Source: Robinsoniella peoriensis
Lineage (GTDB): Bacteria; Bacillota; Clostridia; Lachnospirales; Lachnospiraceae
NCBI RefSeq assembly: GCF_042680125.1
Contig: NZ_JBHTNY010000001.1
Length of the DNA: 64,000 nucleotides
Direction: 5' to 3' (one strand)
Part shown: piece after piece, positions 44,328 through 53,726 of the stretch
Numbering within the stretch: the stretch's first letter is position 1
How the letters are laid out: every line of letters begins with the position of its first letter
The notes under the pieces: generated by a model
What the model was told of the DNA's origin: nothing
What the model saw: the letters and a program-made list of their open reading frames with translations, nothing else
Databases searched by the model: none
Program-made: the position numbers and the translations under genes

Positions 44328-44356
44328 AACTTACATCAAATAAACTTTTGTGTCAA
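44328..44356 (-). promoter_or_regulatory. Promoter of uxaA-uxaB
   Basis: On the minus strand, TTGACA (44356-44351), 17 bp and TAAGTT (44333-44328). The -35 is perfect and the -10 weak; the -10 overlaps an operator half-site. Confidence 0.65.
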
Positions 44357-44384
44357 CAAGATTTTTTATTTTTTAAAATATATC

Positions 44385-44413
44385 TTGATTTTATAGTATT
44401 AAACTATTATAAT
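44385..44413 (+). promoter_or_regulatory. Promoter of the LacI regulator and uxaC
   Basis: TTGATT at 44385, a 17-bp spacer and TATAAT at 44408. An operator begins 16 bp further on, so the gene is probably autorepressed. Confidence 0.75.
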
Positions 44414-44429
44414 GACTTTAATTCCATTT

Positions 44430-44443
44430 TGTAAGCATTTACA
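44430..44443. promoter_or_regulatory. LacI operator TGTAAGCATTTACA (regulator side)
   Basis: A near-perfect palindrome shares TGTAAG...TTACA with the site at 44311. It lies between the promoter and the ATG of the LacI gene. Confidence 0.75.
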
Positions 44444-44471
44444 TTATTCTCAGGAAATCGAGGTAGCCCAG

Positions 44472-45479
44472 ATGAACATCTATGATATTTCAAAAAAAGC
44501 CGGTGTATCCATTGCTACCGTATCCCGTGTGTTAAATGGAAACGAGAAAGTCAGTGCAAATACCCGTCAAAAAGTCTTAAGAGTAATGGAAGAGGAAAGT
44601 TACAGTCCAAATGCCTTTGCAAGGGGGCTGGGTCTCAATACCATGAAAACTATTGGTATTCTCTGTGCAGATTCTTCTGATGCCTATCTTGCAAGTGCCG
44701 TTTATTATCTGGAACAGGAACTTCGGCGTTTCGGCTATGATGCACTGCTGTGCTGCACCGGATATGACCTGGATCAGAAAAAGAAATATCTTGAGATATT
44801 GCTTTCCAAGCGTGTAGATGCCATTATTTTAGCAGGCTCTACTTTTGTAGAACAGGCAGATAAAAACAATGAATATCTCCGCTTTGCTGCCAGAAAAGTC
44901 CCGCTTATTCTGCTAAACGGACACTTAGATGCTCCCGGAATTTACAGTTCCCTCTGTGACGATACCGCAGCAGTTGCGGGTGCCACAGAGAGGTTCCTGG
45001 TCAGCGGAAGGAATAAGCTGCTCTTTCTCTACCGGTCCCAATCTTACAGTGGACGTCGAAAGCTGGCGGGTTTTCTAAGCGCACATAACAAAAGAAACAT
45101 ACACGTGGAAAATTCACAAATGATCTGCTTTAACGGTTCCATACAGGATATCAAAGAACGGCTGCTCACTCATTATGCAAACTGTTTTCCATTTAACGCC
45201 GTAATCACCTCCGATGATGAACTTGCTATCGGCGTGCTGAAATTTGCTAAAGCTGCAGGACTTTCCATTCCCCGGGATCTGTCTATCATTGGATATAACA
45301 ATTCAAAAATTGGAATCTGCTGTGATCCGGAACTGACTACGATTGACAATAAACTGGAGTTTTCTTGCAATCATGCGGTCTCTGTTTTAATGAGCGTTTT
45401 AGATGGCAAGAAAGTACCTGCTAAAACGGTCATTACCGCTGAAATCATTTTACGGCAATCCACAGATGATCACTTTTAA
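44472..45479 (+). CDS. LacI-family regulator of the hexuronate genes
   Basis: 335 residues from the ATG at 44472, preceded by GAGGTAG; an upstream in-frame ATG at 44412 lies inside the promoter. The HTH is IYDISKKAGVSIATVSRVLNG, with hinge region SPNAFARGL. The sugar-binding domain follows (TIGILCADSSDAY, DLSIIGYNNSKIG). Placed between uxaA-uxaB and uxaC, with matched operators on both sides, it is the likely hexuronate repressor. It differs from the GntR-type UxuR/ExuR of enterobacteria. Confidence 0.9.
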   Translation: MNIYDISKKAGVSIATVSRVLNGNEKVSANTRQKVLRVMEEESYSPNAFARGLGLNTMKTIGILCADSSDAYLASAVYYLEQELRRFGYDALLCCTGYDLDQKKKYLEILLSKRVDAIILAGSTFVEQADKNNEYLRFAARKVPLILLNGHLDAPGIYSSLCDDTAAVAGATERFLVSGRNKLLFLYRSQSYSGRRKLAGFLSAHNKRNIHVENSQMICFNGSIQDIKERLLTHYANCFPFNAVITSDDELAIGVLKFAKAAGLSIPRDLSIIGYNNSKIGICCDPELTTIDNKLEFSCNHAVSVLMSVLDGKKVPAKTVITAEIILRQSTDDHF

Positions 45480-45506
45480 TTCAAACCCTTAAGGAGGATT
45501 TTAACT

Positions 45507-46931
45507 ATGAAACAATTTATGGACAAAGAATTTTTACTTTCAACACCCACTGCCAGCAGACTTTTTCATGAATATGCAGATACTTGTCCTGTGCTGGATT
45601 ATCATTGCCACATTAACCCCAGGGAAATAGCAGAAGATAAACAATTTTCCAACATAACAGAAGTATGGCTGGGCGGAGATCATTATAAGTGGCGCCAAAT
45701 GCGTTCCAATGGAATTGATGAATACTACATAACAGGCGATGCTTCTCCCCGGGAAAAATTCCAGAAGTGGGCGGAAACGTTGGAAAAAGCAATTGGCAAT
45801 CCCCTTTACCACTGGAGTCATCTGGAACTTCAGCGCTATTTCGGATATACCGGCATCTTAAACCGGGATACGGCAGAAGAAGTCTGGAATCTCTGCAATC
45901 AGAAATTACAGGATCCTTCTATGTCCGTCCGTAATATTATTAAAATGTCGAATGTAACTCTGATCTGTACAACGGATGATCCCATTGATACGCTGGAATG
46001 GCATAAGATGATCAAAGAAGACAGCAGTTTTGAGGTTGCAGTCCTTCCGGCATGGCGCCCGGATAAGGCTATGAACATAGAAAAAGCAGACTTTACAGAA
46101 TATCTTGCTAAACTTGCAACAGCAAGCGGCACACAAATTAAAGATTTTGCTTCCCTGAAGGATGCGCTCAGAAACCGGATGGATTTCTTCCATAATAATG
46201 GCTGTCTGGTATCTGACCACGCTTTGGAATTTGTTTACTACAGCCCGGCTGATGAATCCGAGATAGAAGCCATCCTGAAAAAGAGACTTTCCGGAAATAC
46301 CGTTACAAGAGAGGAAGAATTAAAGTTTAAAACGGCATTTATGCTTTTTGCAGGACGGGAATATCATCGCCTTGGGTGGGCTATGCAATTGCATTTTGGA
46401 TGCAAAAGAGATAACAACTCCTTAAGCTTTCGCAAGCTTGGACCGGATACCGGATATGACTGCATTAACAACTATGCTCCTTCTGCTTTGGCTGCGGATT
46501 ACCTTAATGCCCTCATCTGCACAGACCAGCTTCCAAAAACGATCCTGTACTCCCTGAATCCAAATGATAATGCCTATATTGACGCTATCCTGGGATGCTT
46601 TCAGGACTCTTGTGCTATTGGGAAAATGCAGCATGGCAGTGCATGGTGGTTCAATGATCACAAACAGGGCATGACCGACCAGATGATTTCCCTTGCAAAT
46701 CTTGGATTGTTAAGCAACTTTATTGGGATGCTTACGGATTCTCGCAGCTTTTTATCCTACACCCGTCATGAATATTTCCGCCGCATCCTGTGTGATCTGA
46801 TTGGAGGCTGGGTAGAAAATGGAGAATATCCGGAAGATTATCAGGCATTAGGAGAAATCGTTAAGGGGATTTCATATAATAATGCAGTGCGGTATTTTGG
46901 ATTTGATTTAGAAAATACACAGGAATCATAA
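45507..46931 (+). CDS. uxaC: Glucuronate (uronate) isomerase
   Basis: 474 residues. The amidohydrolase-fold metal motif CPVLDYHCHINPREIAED lies near the N-terminus. Family segments ITEVWLGGDHYKWRQMR, NPLYHWSHLEL, LICTTDDP, LPAWRPDK, GRFLGMLTDSRSF-like (read as FIGMLTDSRSFLSYTRHEYFRR) follow. It converts galacturonate to tagaturonate and glucuronate to fructuronate. AAGGAGG precedes the ATG. It lies 27 bp after the LacI gene and is co-transcribed with it. Confidence 0.95.
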   Translation: MKQFMDKEFLLSTPTASRLFHEYADTCPVLDYHCHINPREIAEDKQFSNITEVWLGGDHYKWRQMRSNGIDEYYITGDASPREKFQKWAETLEKAIGNPLYHWSHLELQRYFGYTGILNRDTAEEVWNLCNQKLQDPSMSVRNIIKMSNVTLICTTDDPIDTLEWHKMIKEDSSFEVAVLPAWRPDKAMNIEKADFTEYLAKLATASGTQIKDFASLKDALRNRMDFFHNNGCLVSDHALEFVYYSPADESEIEAILKKRLSGNTVTREEELKFKTAFMLFAGREYHRLGWAMQLHFGCKRDNNSLSFRKLGPDTGYDCINNYAPSALAADYLNALICTDQLPKTILYSLNPNDNAYIDAILGCFQDSCAIGKMQHGSAWWFNDHKQGMTDQMISLANLGLLSNFIGMLTDSRSFLSYTRHEYFRRILCDLIGGWVENGEYPEDYQALGEIVKGISYNNAVRYFGFDLENTQES

Positions 46932-46972
46932 CTTAATTCACAGAAATTTTCCCGGGCGGCGAACAAAATCAT

Positions 46973-47003
46973 TTGACTTAAAGTATGCTTTAAGTATTAT
47001 AAT
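46973..47003 (+). promoter_or_regulatory. MerR-type promoter of the DUF362 gene
   Basis: TTGACT at 46973, a 19-bp spacer and TATAAT at 46998, with the perfect dyad ACTTAAAGTATGCTTTAAGT (46976-46995) inside. The layout matches MerR-activated promoters, but the dyad differs from the one at 40139, so another regulator is implied. No MerR gene is adjacent. Confidence 0.65.
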
Positions 47004-47088
47004 TTATTTAACACAGCTTCTGTGCCCGCCTGGCAAATCATAATTCTGGTGCGCATCTGGAAGCAATAACGTTATCAGGAGGTAATCT

Positions 47089-48198
47089 ATGGGAAAATCC
47101 AAGGTATATTTTACAAACTTACATACCAGAAACAATGACAATCTACAGCAAAAACTTGCACGTCTGATTAAAAAGGCAGGCATTGGCGATATTGATTTTA
47201 ACAAAAAATATGCGGCAATTAAAATTCATTTCGGCGAGCCGGGAAATCTGGCTTATCTACGTCCAAACTACGCTAAGACCGTAGTGGATGTGATTAAGGA
47301 ACTGGGTGGTAAACCGTTTCTCACAGACTGCAATACCCTTTATGTGGGGGGACGCAAAAATGCCCTGGACCATATCCAGAGCGCTTATGAAAACGGATTT
47401 TCTCCTTTTTCCACCGGATGCCATATCTTAATTGGTGACGGATTAAAGGGGACAGACGAGACCCTGGTTCCTGTAGAGGGCGGCGAATATGTGAAGGAAG
47501 CAAAAATCGGGCATGCTATTATGGATGCGGATATTTTCATCACACTGACACATTTTAAAGGCCATGAAGCTACCGGCTTCGGCGGAACTTTGAAAAATAT
47601 AGGGATGGGATGCGGATCCCGTGCCGGTAAAATGGAAATGCACAGTGCCGGCAAACCATTTATTAAAACAGATGAATGTATCGGATGCGGCATGTGCAGC
47701 AAGATCTGTGCTCACGATGCAGCCGTTGTCACAGATAAAAAGGCTTCCATTAACCATAATAAATGTGTAGGATGCGGCAGATGTATCGGCGTCTGTCCCC
47801 AGGATGCCGTTAAAGCAGCCTCAGATGAATCCAACGATATTTTAAACCGTAAAATCGCAGAATACAGTAAAGCAGTGGTAAGCAAAAGACCGCAGTTCCA
47901 CATCAGTCTTGTCATGGATGTTTCACCGTATTGTGACTGTCACGGCGAAAATGACATACCAATCGTTCCGGACGTGGGCATGTTCGCTTCTTTTGATCCG
48001 GTTGCACTGGATGTTGCCTGCGCAGATGCAGTAAATAAACAGCCTGTAATTCCCGGAAGCCTTTTGGATAAGAGCACAGACCACTCTCATGACCACTTTC
48101 ATGCCGTTAGCCCGGATACTGACTGGAAAGTTGGTATTGAGCATGCCGTTAAGATTGGGCTTGGGAATAAAGAATATGAATTAATTGAATTAAAATAA
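47089..48198 (+). CDS. DUF362 protein with two 4Fe-4S clusters
   Basis: 369 residues. The DUF362 domain is split around a ferredoxin insert. The N-terminal part has AAIKIHFGEPGNLAYLRP and ITLTHFKGHEATGFGGTLKNIGMG. Two ferredoxin motifs are at about 198-245: CIGCGMCSKICAHDA and CVGCGRCIGVCPQDA. Then DVSPYCDCHGENDIPIVPDVG completes the domain. AGGAGG precedes the ATG. It is probably an electron-transfer or metal-linked protein in the cytoplasm; the reaction is not known. Confidence 0.9.
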   Translation: MGKSKVYFTNLHTRNNDNLQQKLARLIKKAGIGDIDFNKKYAAIKIHFGEPGNLAYLRPNYAKTVVDVIKELGGKPFLTDCNTLYVGGRKNALDHIQSAYENGFSPFSTGCHILIGDGLKGTDETLVPVEGGEYVKEAKIGHAIMDADIFITLTHFKGHEATGFGGTLKNIGMGCGSRAGKMEMHSAGKPFIKTDECIGCGMCSKICAHDAAVVTDKKASINHNKCVGCGRCIGVCPQDAVKAASDESNDILNRKIAEYSKAVVSKRPQFHISLVMDVSPYCDCHGENDIPIVPDVGMFASFDPVALDVACADAVNKQPVIPGSLLDKSTDHSHDHFHAVSPDTDWKVGIEHAVKIGLGNKEYELIELK

Positions 48199-48306
48199 AA
48201 GCAGGCACAGGGTATGATAAGTACCCCCCCCCATTGCACCAACGACAGATATCAGGATTTAAGCAGCAAGATAAATCAGAAATATGACACCCTGTTCCAG
48301 TCTGTC

Positions 48307-48341
48307 AAAGCGCTGTTCCCTCGGGAAAACAGCGCTTTTAT
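48307..48341. terminator. Strong bidirectional terminator
   Basis: AAAGCGCTGTT at 48307 pairs with AACAGCGCTTT around a CCCTCGGG loop region, followed by TATTTAATT. It separates the DUF362 gene from the convergent small membrane gene. Confidence 0.9.
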
Positions 48342-48357
48342 TTAATTACATAATTTA

Positions 48358-48738
48358 TTATCTAATCCACCATATGATCCCCATTCCAATCAGCACAATG
48401 CCCAGAATCCTGCCTATAAGAATACTCTTCTTTACTCCTGTCAGCTGTATCGTCTGAGGCGTACAGAAGGGAAACAGGGTTATGGCTGCCCCCAGAATTA
48501 CAATCATCAGGCAGACGACCCATTCCCCCAGAATAAACGATGCAAAAGTACAAAGGATCATAGGTACAAATATCAATACCAGAAACAGTTTTTCATACTT
48601 CTTCGCAAAGCTTAGAAAATTTTCGCAATCCTCTTTACACTTTTCACCACAAAAAGTACAGGTTAGTCCATCTATTTTTTCAATAACAGCATTTTCTATC
48701 CCTCCGGGAATTTTTTTATTGCAGTACATACACTTCAT
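48358..48738 (-). CDS. Small membrane protein with N-terminal zinc-ribbon-like cysteines
   Basis: 126 residues. Cys pairs CMYCNKK and CTFCGEKCKEDC in the first 42 residues suggest a zinc-binding cap. Three helices follow, at about 51-72, 74-92 and 104-124. I do not recognise a named family. The region before the ATG lacks a strong AGGAGG but has GAGTGG. It lies directly downstream of the GH106-like gene with 53 bp between them and may be co-transcribed. Confidence 0.65.
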   Translation of the reverse strand: MKCMYCNKKIPGGIENAVIEKIDGLTCTFCGEKCKEDCENFLSFAKKYEKLFLVLIFVPMILCTFASFILGEWVVCLMIVILGAAITLFPFCTPQTIQLTGVKKSILIGRILGIVLIGMGIIWWIR

Positions 48739-48791
48739 AGTTCAAACCACTCCTTTTTCAAAGAACTTTTCCGTTATGTACTTAGAATAGC

Positions 48792-51700
48792 TCATACTTC
48801 CGCTGATTGCAATCCCCTGTTTACTTTTTGAGTTGGTGTGGTATCAGGATTCATCTGGATTCTGTCTGATTCACTGACACCGCCACATCCAAATGGTACA
48901 AATGAATACCTCTGTGTCCATGTAGTCTCCTGGGTGATATCGGGATTTACAATCTTATCCTCATATCCATAAATTCCTTTAAAGGTATTTGGTCCAACAT
49001 AATTATTCTCACCCTTCATGTGATGATGGGGTCCAAGCAGATTCCGGTTCGTTCCAAGAAGCAGTACTTCTACCTGATTCTCTCCATCCACAAGCATCTC
49101 TGTAAGATCTGTCTCATAGGGTTCCATATATAGCAGTTTGTCTTTGCCATTGCAGCTGACTTTTACTGCTGCAGCGTCTACCCTGTTCAGACAAATCCAC
49201 TGATGCATACCTGCTTTCTTTTTAATGGTTGTTCTGAACTTAAGATTTCCCCTGTAAAACCACAGACCCTGGGGGGTCACATCTGCGCTTCCATTTAATT
49301 TTCGATAGTCTGACAGTATAAATCTTTCCGGGTCTGCGGTCCAATGTGTTGCTTGTCGCCAGTACCGTCCCTGGATATCTACTGAAAAATCTCCTTTTAT
49401 ATATATCGCCTCCGGTTCCACGGGATAATAAAAACGATTTACCTCTGTCTCAAACAGCCCTTCTACATCCTTTATATTATTCCCGGGCAAATAATATCTC
49501 AGAGTAATGGTATTCCAGCCCTCTGTCACATATTCGCCCAGTTCATATTCGTGGATTTTACGGTCCAGATACCAGCCTCCCCGACAGCTTGTAATGGATG
49601 CTTCATTACACCAGATACCGGTACAATCATCATCCTCTAAAGCTGCTATAAGTGGTGACTTGTTGCTTCTTCCATCGAAAAAACGATATTTGATATAGAT
49701 CTCCCGGGCGTTTTCTCTGTTAATTTGCTGATACAGCATCGGATGCATTTGTACCACCTGCATCTCTTCGGAATAATGCTGTCCATCCAAGGAAAAGGAC
49801 GCATAGTCCAGTGTCAGGGTATTCTCTCTGTCAGGTTCCCAGGTACCATCCAGCCGGTTCATAGATATTTCCTGATCTTCCTGACAGCTGCCTATTCCAT
49901 CCTGTAATTCCATCAATACTGATTGATACCCGCAAAGCTTCAGTGGTACCAGCGTCTCATCTTCTCCCCGGACAACAGCAAGCTGCGTTTTCTCTCCGGT
50001 TTCCGGATTCACTGTAAATGCGCTGCACTGACCTGCAACCTGTACGGTCAGTTCCCTGCAGTTATCAACATATCGGTTCCACACATATACATAATCAGAA
50101 ACATCCCGTTTTACAGCCACATGGAGACCATGGGCAAGATAGAAACCATTCTTCTCCAATACGGCTATCTTACGCTTATAATGAAGGGCTGCAAAACATT
50201 TCTGCCAAAAATTTCTGCTGTTCTGAATGACATGGCACTCATGTATCCAACTGCCTTCCCCCTGTAATCCCGGAACCTGGCTGGTAAATAAGACAGTCCC
50301 ACCGTTTTCATGAAATTTCTGAAGAAGTTTCCAGGTATATTCCTCTAAGATTTCTGCCTTTGGAACAATCACATATCGATATGCACAATTTCCGATTAAA
50401 AATCTGTTACCTTCTACACTTCCACAGTCATGGATTACCTCCTCATCTCCCAGGTCAAATCCCACCTGTATATCAAGCAGATTCTCCAAAAGTTTTCGAT
50501 AAGAGGCTGCATATTCTTCCTCTATGGCGTTTTGTTTCCCGTGATATAAATACATGGTTTTCAGCGGTGTGAGTACCACCAAATCTTCTGTCCATATCCC
50601 CTTTCCCATATAGGCACCAATCCCCTCCATCCACTTTGCCACGTGATAAAATTCCTCCCACCATGGTTCCTGGTAAGAGTAAAATGCTGGATAATCCCTT
50701 TTTCGGATTCCTTTGATAGAATGAGGACCAATATGCAGAACCGGAACATTAATTCCTGCCGCTGCCTGCCAGCCCCAGATATGACACATCTGCTCAAAGC
50801 TAATATTCCATCCTGCACAGCCAAAAGTTTCTGAAAGTACTTTTTTTCTGCCATACTGCTTTGCTGCACTGGTTACCTGTTTTGTCAGAAGAACAGGTGT
50901 AATCCGCCTCCCTAAATGGTCAATCCCAGGCATCTGCATGTATTTATATTTCGGCATGACCCCTGCTGTACTGCTCATCTGATGTATAAAGCTGTCTTCC
51001 CCTGGAAAATGCCCGGTAAATATAACTCCATTTTTTTCACACCAGTCATAGATCTGACCTGCAAAATTCTGCTGCATCATCTCCTGTACGGTATCCCAGT
51101 AATCTTTTCTGTATTGGTCCGTAAAATCTGTATTCTCTTCAAAAAGATACATATTCCTTAAGAAGGAATACCCATTGCGCTTCTGGAAATATGCTTCCAG
51201 CTCCTCACTGTAAGGCAGTCCCTGAAAACTATACTGTGGCTCGTCTGTAAAGAATCCGGGAACAACCGTTCCAAAATACTCTCCCAGTTCCTTTTTATAT
51301 CGTTCATGTGTTACCTCTATGAACTTTTTTGTCACTTTCTCAGACAGTAGATCTACATAGTCAGGTTCTGTCATATAACAGAAGAACAACTCACTTTCCG
51401 ATTCTTCTGCCGGTTCATAACCCTCTTTTGTTTTACGGAAGGATGCAAGGAAATGACTTTTCACAACCTCTTCTCTATTTCTTGTTGCTGCTAAATACTT
51501 TGCCTGGTATTCGACGCCGCATCCATTGACAAGTCCCCCGGCAAATCCGCTGGGCCAACCATCCTCATCATAAATCCAGGCTTCCATCTGTAGCTGCTTT
51601 GCTTTTTCAGCTGCTGTACGGCAGGCATGGAACCATTCGTCAGATAGATATGGTGTAATAAGACCCGCTCGGGAATGCATAAAAAATCCTTTTAGACCCT

Positions 51701-51821
51701 GATCATAAAACTCCTGGATTCTCTGGCAGATGCTTTCATCATCCATTTCCTCATTCCATGCCCAGAAGCTTAAGGGAGCATAAGCGTTTAAATCCAGTTC
51801 CGGTAATTGTTGTCGTTCCAT
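48792..51821 (-). CDS. GH106-like alpha-L-rhamnosidase / glycoside hydrolase
   Basis: 1009 residues with no signal peptide, so cytoplasmic. The N-terminal part has the GH106-typical WAWNEEMDDESI, GFFMHSRAGL and AWIYDEDGWPSGFAGG, then FTDEPQYS and VLSETFGCAGWNISFEQM, likely active-site strands of a TIM barrel. C-terminal beta-sandwich domains follow (LKFRTTIKKKAG, VDGENQVEVLLLG). The family removes L-rhamnose from rhamnogalacturonan or glycosides. It is the last gene of a binding protein-permease-permease operon under a YesMN-like system, so it acts on an imported oligosaccharide. Confidence 0.85.
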   Translation of the reverse strand: MERQQLPELDLNAYAPLSFWAWNEEMDDESICQRIQEFYDQGLKGFFMHSRAGLITPYLSDEWFHACRTAAEKAKQLQMEAWIYDEDGWPSGFAGGLVNGCGVEYQAKYLAATRNREEVVKSHFLASFRKTKEGYEPAEESESELFFCYMTEPDYVDLLSEKVTKKFIEVTHERYKKELGEYFGTVVPGFFTDEPQYSFQGLPYSEELEAYFQKRNGYSFLRNMYLFEENTDFTDQYRKDYWDTVQEMMQQNFAGQIYDWCEKNGVIFTGHFPGEDSFIHQMSSTAGVMPKYKYMQMPGIDHLGRRITPVLLTKQVTSAAKQYGRKKVLSETFGCAGWNISFEQMCHIWGWQAAAGINVPVLHIGPHSIKGIRKRDYPAFYSYQEPWWEEFYHVAKWMEGIGAYMGKGIWTEDLVVLTPLKTMYLYHGKQNAIEEEYAASYRKLLENLLDIQVGFDLGDEEVIHDCGSVEGNRFLIGNCAYRYVIVPKAEILEEYTWKLLQKFHENGGTVLFTSQVPGLQGEGSWIHECHVIQNSRNFWQKCFAALHYKRKIAVLEKNGFYLAHGLHVAVKRDVSDYVYVWNRYVDNCRELTVQVAGQCSAFTVNPETGEKTQLAVVRGEDETLVPLKLCGYQSVLMELQDGIGSCQEDQEISMNRLDGTWEPDRENTLTLDYASFSLDGQHYSEEMQVVQMHPMLYQQINRENAREIYIKYRFFDGRSNKSPLIAALEDDDCTGIWCNEASITSCRGGWYLDRKIHEYELGEYVTEGWNTITLRYYLPGNNIKDVEGLFETEVNRFYYPVEPEAIYIKGDFSVDIQGRYWRQATHWTADPERFILSDYRKLNGSADVTPQGLWFYRGNLKFRTTIKKKAGMHQWICLNRVDAAAVKVSCNGKDKLLYMEPYETDLTEMLVDGENQVEVLLLGTNRNLLGPHHHMKGENNYVGPNTFKGIYGYEDKIVNPDITQETTWTQRYSFVPFGCGGVSESDRIQMNPDTTPTQKVNRGLQSAEV

Positions 51822-51842
51822 TCTTTTTCCTCCTTGTGTGTC

Positions 51843-52694
51843 TTATTCCTTAACTGCTCCGCCGGTGAGCCCTGCCACAATCTGATTTGAGAACAGGAAG
51901 TAAAGCACCACTACAGGAACAAGGGTAATTACAACGGCGGCAAATGCATAATTCCAGTTTTTCAGAAAACTCTCCATATATTTATAAACACCCAGGGTAA
52001 GCGTTCTCACATTTGCCTTACCCAAAAATACCAGCGGCATATAAAAATCGTTCCAAATCGTAACCGAGTTAATTAGTGCAATGGTTGCCAGCACTGGTTT
52101 ACAAATCGGCAGTATAATTCTCCAATAGATTGTAAATTCTCCTGCTCCGTCCAGTCTGGCTGACTCCTCCAATGCCTCTGGTATGGTGCTGAAAAATTTG
52201 GAAAAGACAAACACGGGAAAGGACATTCCTGCACCGTACAGCAATATTAATCCCAACAGATTATTTAAGAGACCAAGACTTCGCAAAATAATAAACAGTG
52301 GAAGAAGCCCCAGTTGTATAGGAAACATCAGGCCAAGCATAAAATAAGTCTGTACTGCACCTTTCATTTTAAATTTATAACGTGAAAGACCGTATGCGGT
52401 CATAGAAGCCAGAAAAATTAATAGGGAAATTCCACCCACGGTTAATATGATACTATTCATGAAATATCTCAAAAAATGATCCTGCGTCAATACCCTTTTG
52501 AAGCTATCCAACGTAAATTCCGCAGGTATACCAAAAGTATTTTTAATCAGTTCCCCTTTTGACTTAAAAGAATTTAATACTGTAATTCCAATAACTAAAA
52601 TTGTGCTTAATGTTACAATAAAGAGCATTACGGAAAAGATGCCTCTGACCGTTTTTTCTCCTGCTGACCGGATAATTTTCTTTTCTTTATTCAT
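51843..52694 (-). CDS. Sugar ABC transporter permease, MalG/LplC type
   Basis: 283 residues with six helices and the EAA loop (EESARLDGAGEFTIYWRIILPICKP, read in pieces). It ends in IVAGLTGGAVKE, the usual family end. It lies 10 bp after the partner permease stop and 21 bp before the GH106-like gene. No ATPase is encoded in this operon, so a shared MsmK-type ATPase must power it. Confidence 0.92.
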   Translation of the reverse strand: MNKEKKIIRSAGEKTVRGIFSVMLFIVTLSTILVIGITVLNSFKSKGELIKNTFGIPAEFTLDSFKRVLTQDHFLRYFMNSIILTVGGISLLIFLASMTAYGLSRYKFKMKGAVQTYFMLGLMFPIQLGLLPLFIILRSLGLLNNLLGLILLYGAGMSFPVFVFSKFFSTIPEALEESARLDGAGEFTIYWRIILPICKPVLATIALINSVTIWNDFYMPLVFLGKANVRTLTLGVYKYMESFLKNWNYAFAAVVITLVPVVVLYFLFSNQIVAGLTGGAVKE

Positions 52695-52704
52695 TTTCCA
52701 CCTC

Positions 52705-53613
52705 CTAATACTCGTATTCTACTTTAGACAGCAGCCTATTCTGAATCATGGATACTGTGAAAATGATGAAGAACATGACCACACTGATTGCTGATCCAAA
52801 TCCCATATTCGACTGACCATTCAATGCACTGCCGAAGGTGTAACGGTAAAATACCATATTTACAAAATCCAGGGAATTATTTACTCCTCCGGTAGCACCT
52901 CCCAGGATATATGGAAGGTCAAAAATACCCAGTGCCCAGATTGTACTCATTATGATATTCGTAGCACAGGACGGAATGGACAGTGGTATCACAATTTTAT
53001 ACAGACGCTGCCAGTCATTACATCCATCAATCATGCTTGCCTCAATAACAGAGTCCGGAATATCCTGCATGTTCGCATAGAATATCATCATACCGGTACC
53101 GATCCCCTGCCACATAATTACGATTACCATCAAGGTAAACGCAAGTTTGGGGTTGCCAAACCAACTGCTTTTTTCAAGCCCCACAGAAGTCAGCATTTTA
53201 TTCATAAAGCCGATATTAGGATCAAATAGTATAGTAGCAAAGAAACTGACTATGGTTGTACTGATTACATAGGGAAGAAACAGCATGAAACGATAGTATT
53301 TATGGCCTTTGATTTTAATGTATAAAAGATATGCAAGTCCAAACTGGATGGGTGTTATAATAACCAGAACTACAACCATATATTTGATATTATTTTTCAG
53401 AGCGTGAAAGAAAGTAGGTGAAATCCGGGAGTCCGTAAGAAGTACCCGAAAGTTTTCCAGTCCGGTAAACTTCATTTCCCCTAGCCCTGACCATTCATGT
53501 AAGCTGATAAACACAGCAAAAAATATTGGTACAATGATGAATACCGTATACATAATAAATCCCGGGGCTATGAATCCAATATACGGTCTTTTTTTCCTAA
53601 TTTTATTCTTCAT
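52705..53613 (-). CDS. Sugar ABC transporter permease, MalF/LplB type
   Basis: 302 residues from the ATG at 53613. A basic N-terminus (MKNKIRKKRPY) is followed by six helices and the EAA loop (IEASMIDGCNDWQRLYKIVIPLSIP). A palindromic leader of the start-codon family sits directly before the ATG. The gene is separated from the binding-protein gene by an internal terminator, so less of it is made than of the binding protein, a common design. Confidence 0.92.
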   Translation of the reverse strand: MKNKIRKKRPYIGFIAPGFIMYTVFIIVPIFFAVFISLHEWSGLGEMKFTGLENFRVLLTDSRISPTFFHALKNNIKYMVVVLVIITPIQFGLAYLLYIKIKGHKYYRFMLFLPYVISTTIVSFFATILFDPNIGFMNKMLTSVGLEKSSWFGNPKLAFTLMVIVIMWQGIGTGMMIFYANMQDIPDSVIEASMIDGCNDWQRLYKIVIPLSIPSCATNIIMSTIWALGIFDLPYILGGATGGVNNSLDFVNMVFYRYTFGSALNGQSNMGFGSAISVVMFFIIFTVSMIQNRLLSKVEYEY

Positions 53614-53656
53614 ATTTATACCCATTGCATATTACAGGCTTACCTGCAATACTGCC
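53614..53656 (-). repeat. Palindromic start-codon leader, copy 3
   Basis: On the minus strand a 9-bp stem with one U-G pair (53630-53638 with 53643-53651) is followed by TGCAATGGGTATAAAT and the ATG. It differs from copy 2 by one base in the stem, which creates an in-frame TAA. No strong Shine-Dalgarno site is present. Confidence 0.75.
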
Positions 53657-53717
53657 ACAAAAAACAGGTGAAAGAATCACAGTGTGGCTGCCTTTCCGTT
53701 TTAAAATTTTCTTTCAC
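53640..53717 (-). CDS. Possible 25-residue leader peptide
   Basis: GTG at 53717 has AGGAGG seven bases upstream, the best ribosome binding site in this leader. The frame runs 25 codons (MKENFKTERQ, ending QYCR) and stops inside the loop of leader copy 3. Ribosomes ending there would open the hairpin before the permease start. It has no known family and may be only a regulatory frame. Confidence 0.4.
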   Translation of the reverse strand: MKENFKTERQPHCDSFTCFLWQYCR

Positions 53718-53726
53718 CGTTCCTCC

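Noticed and set aside
48792..51821. Beta-galactosidase-type (GH2 or GH42) call for the 1009-residue hydrolase
   Set aside because: The WAWNEEMDDESI, DEDGWPSG and FTDEPQYS segments fit GH106-like proteins; GH2/GH42 active-site motifs were not seen.
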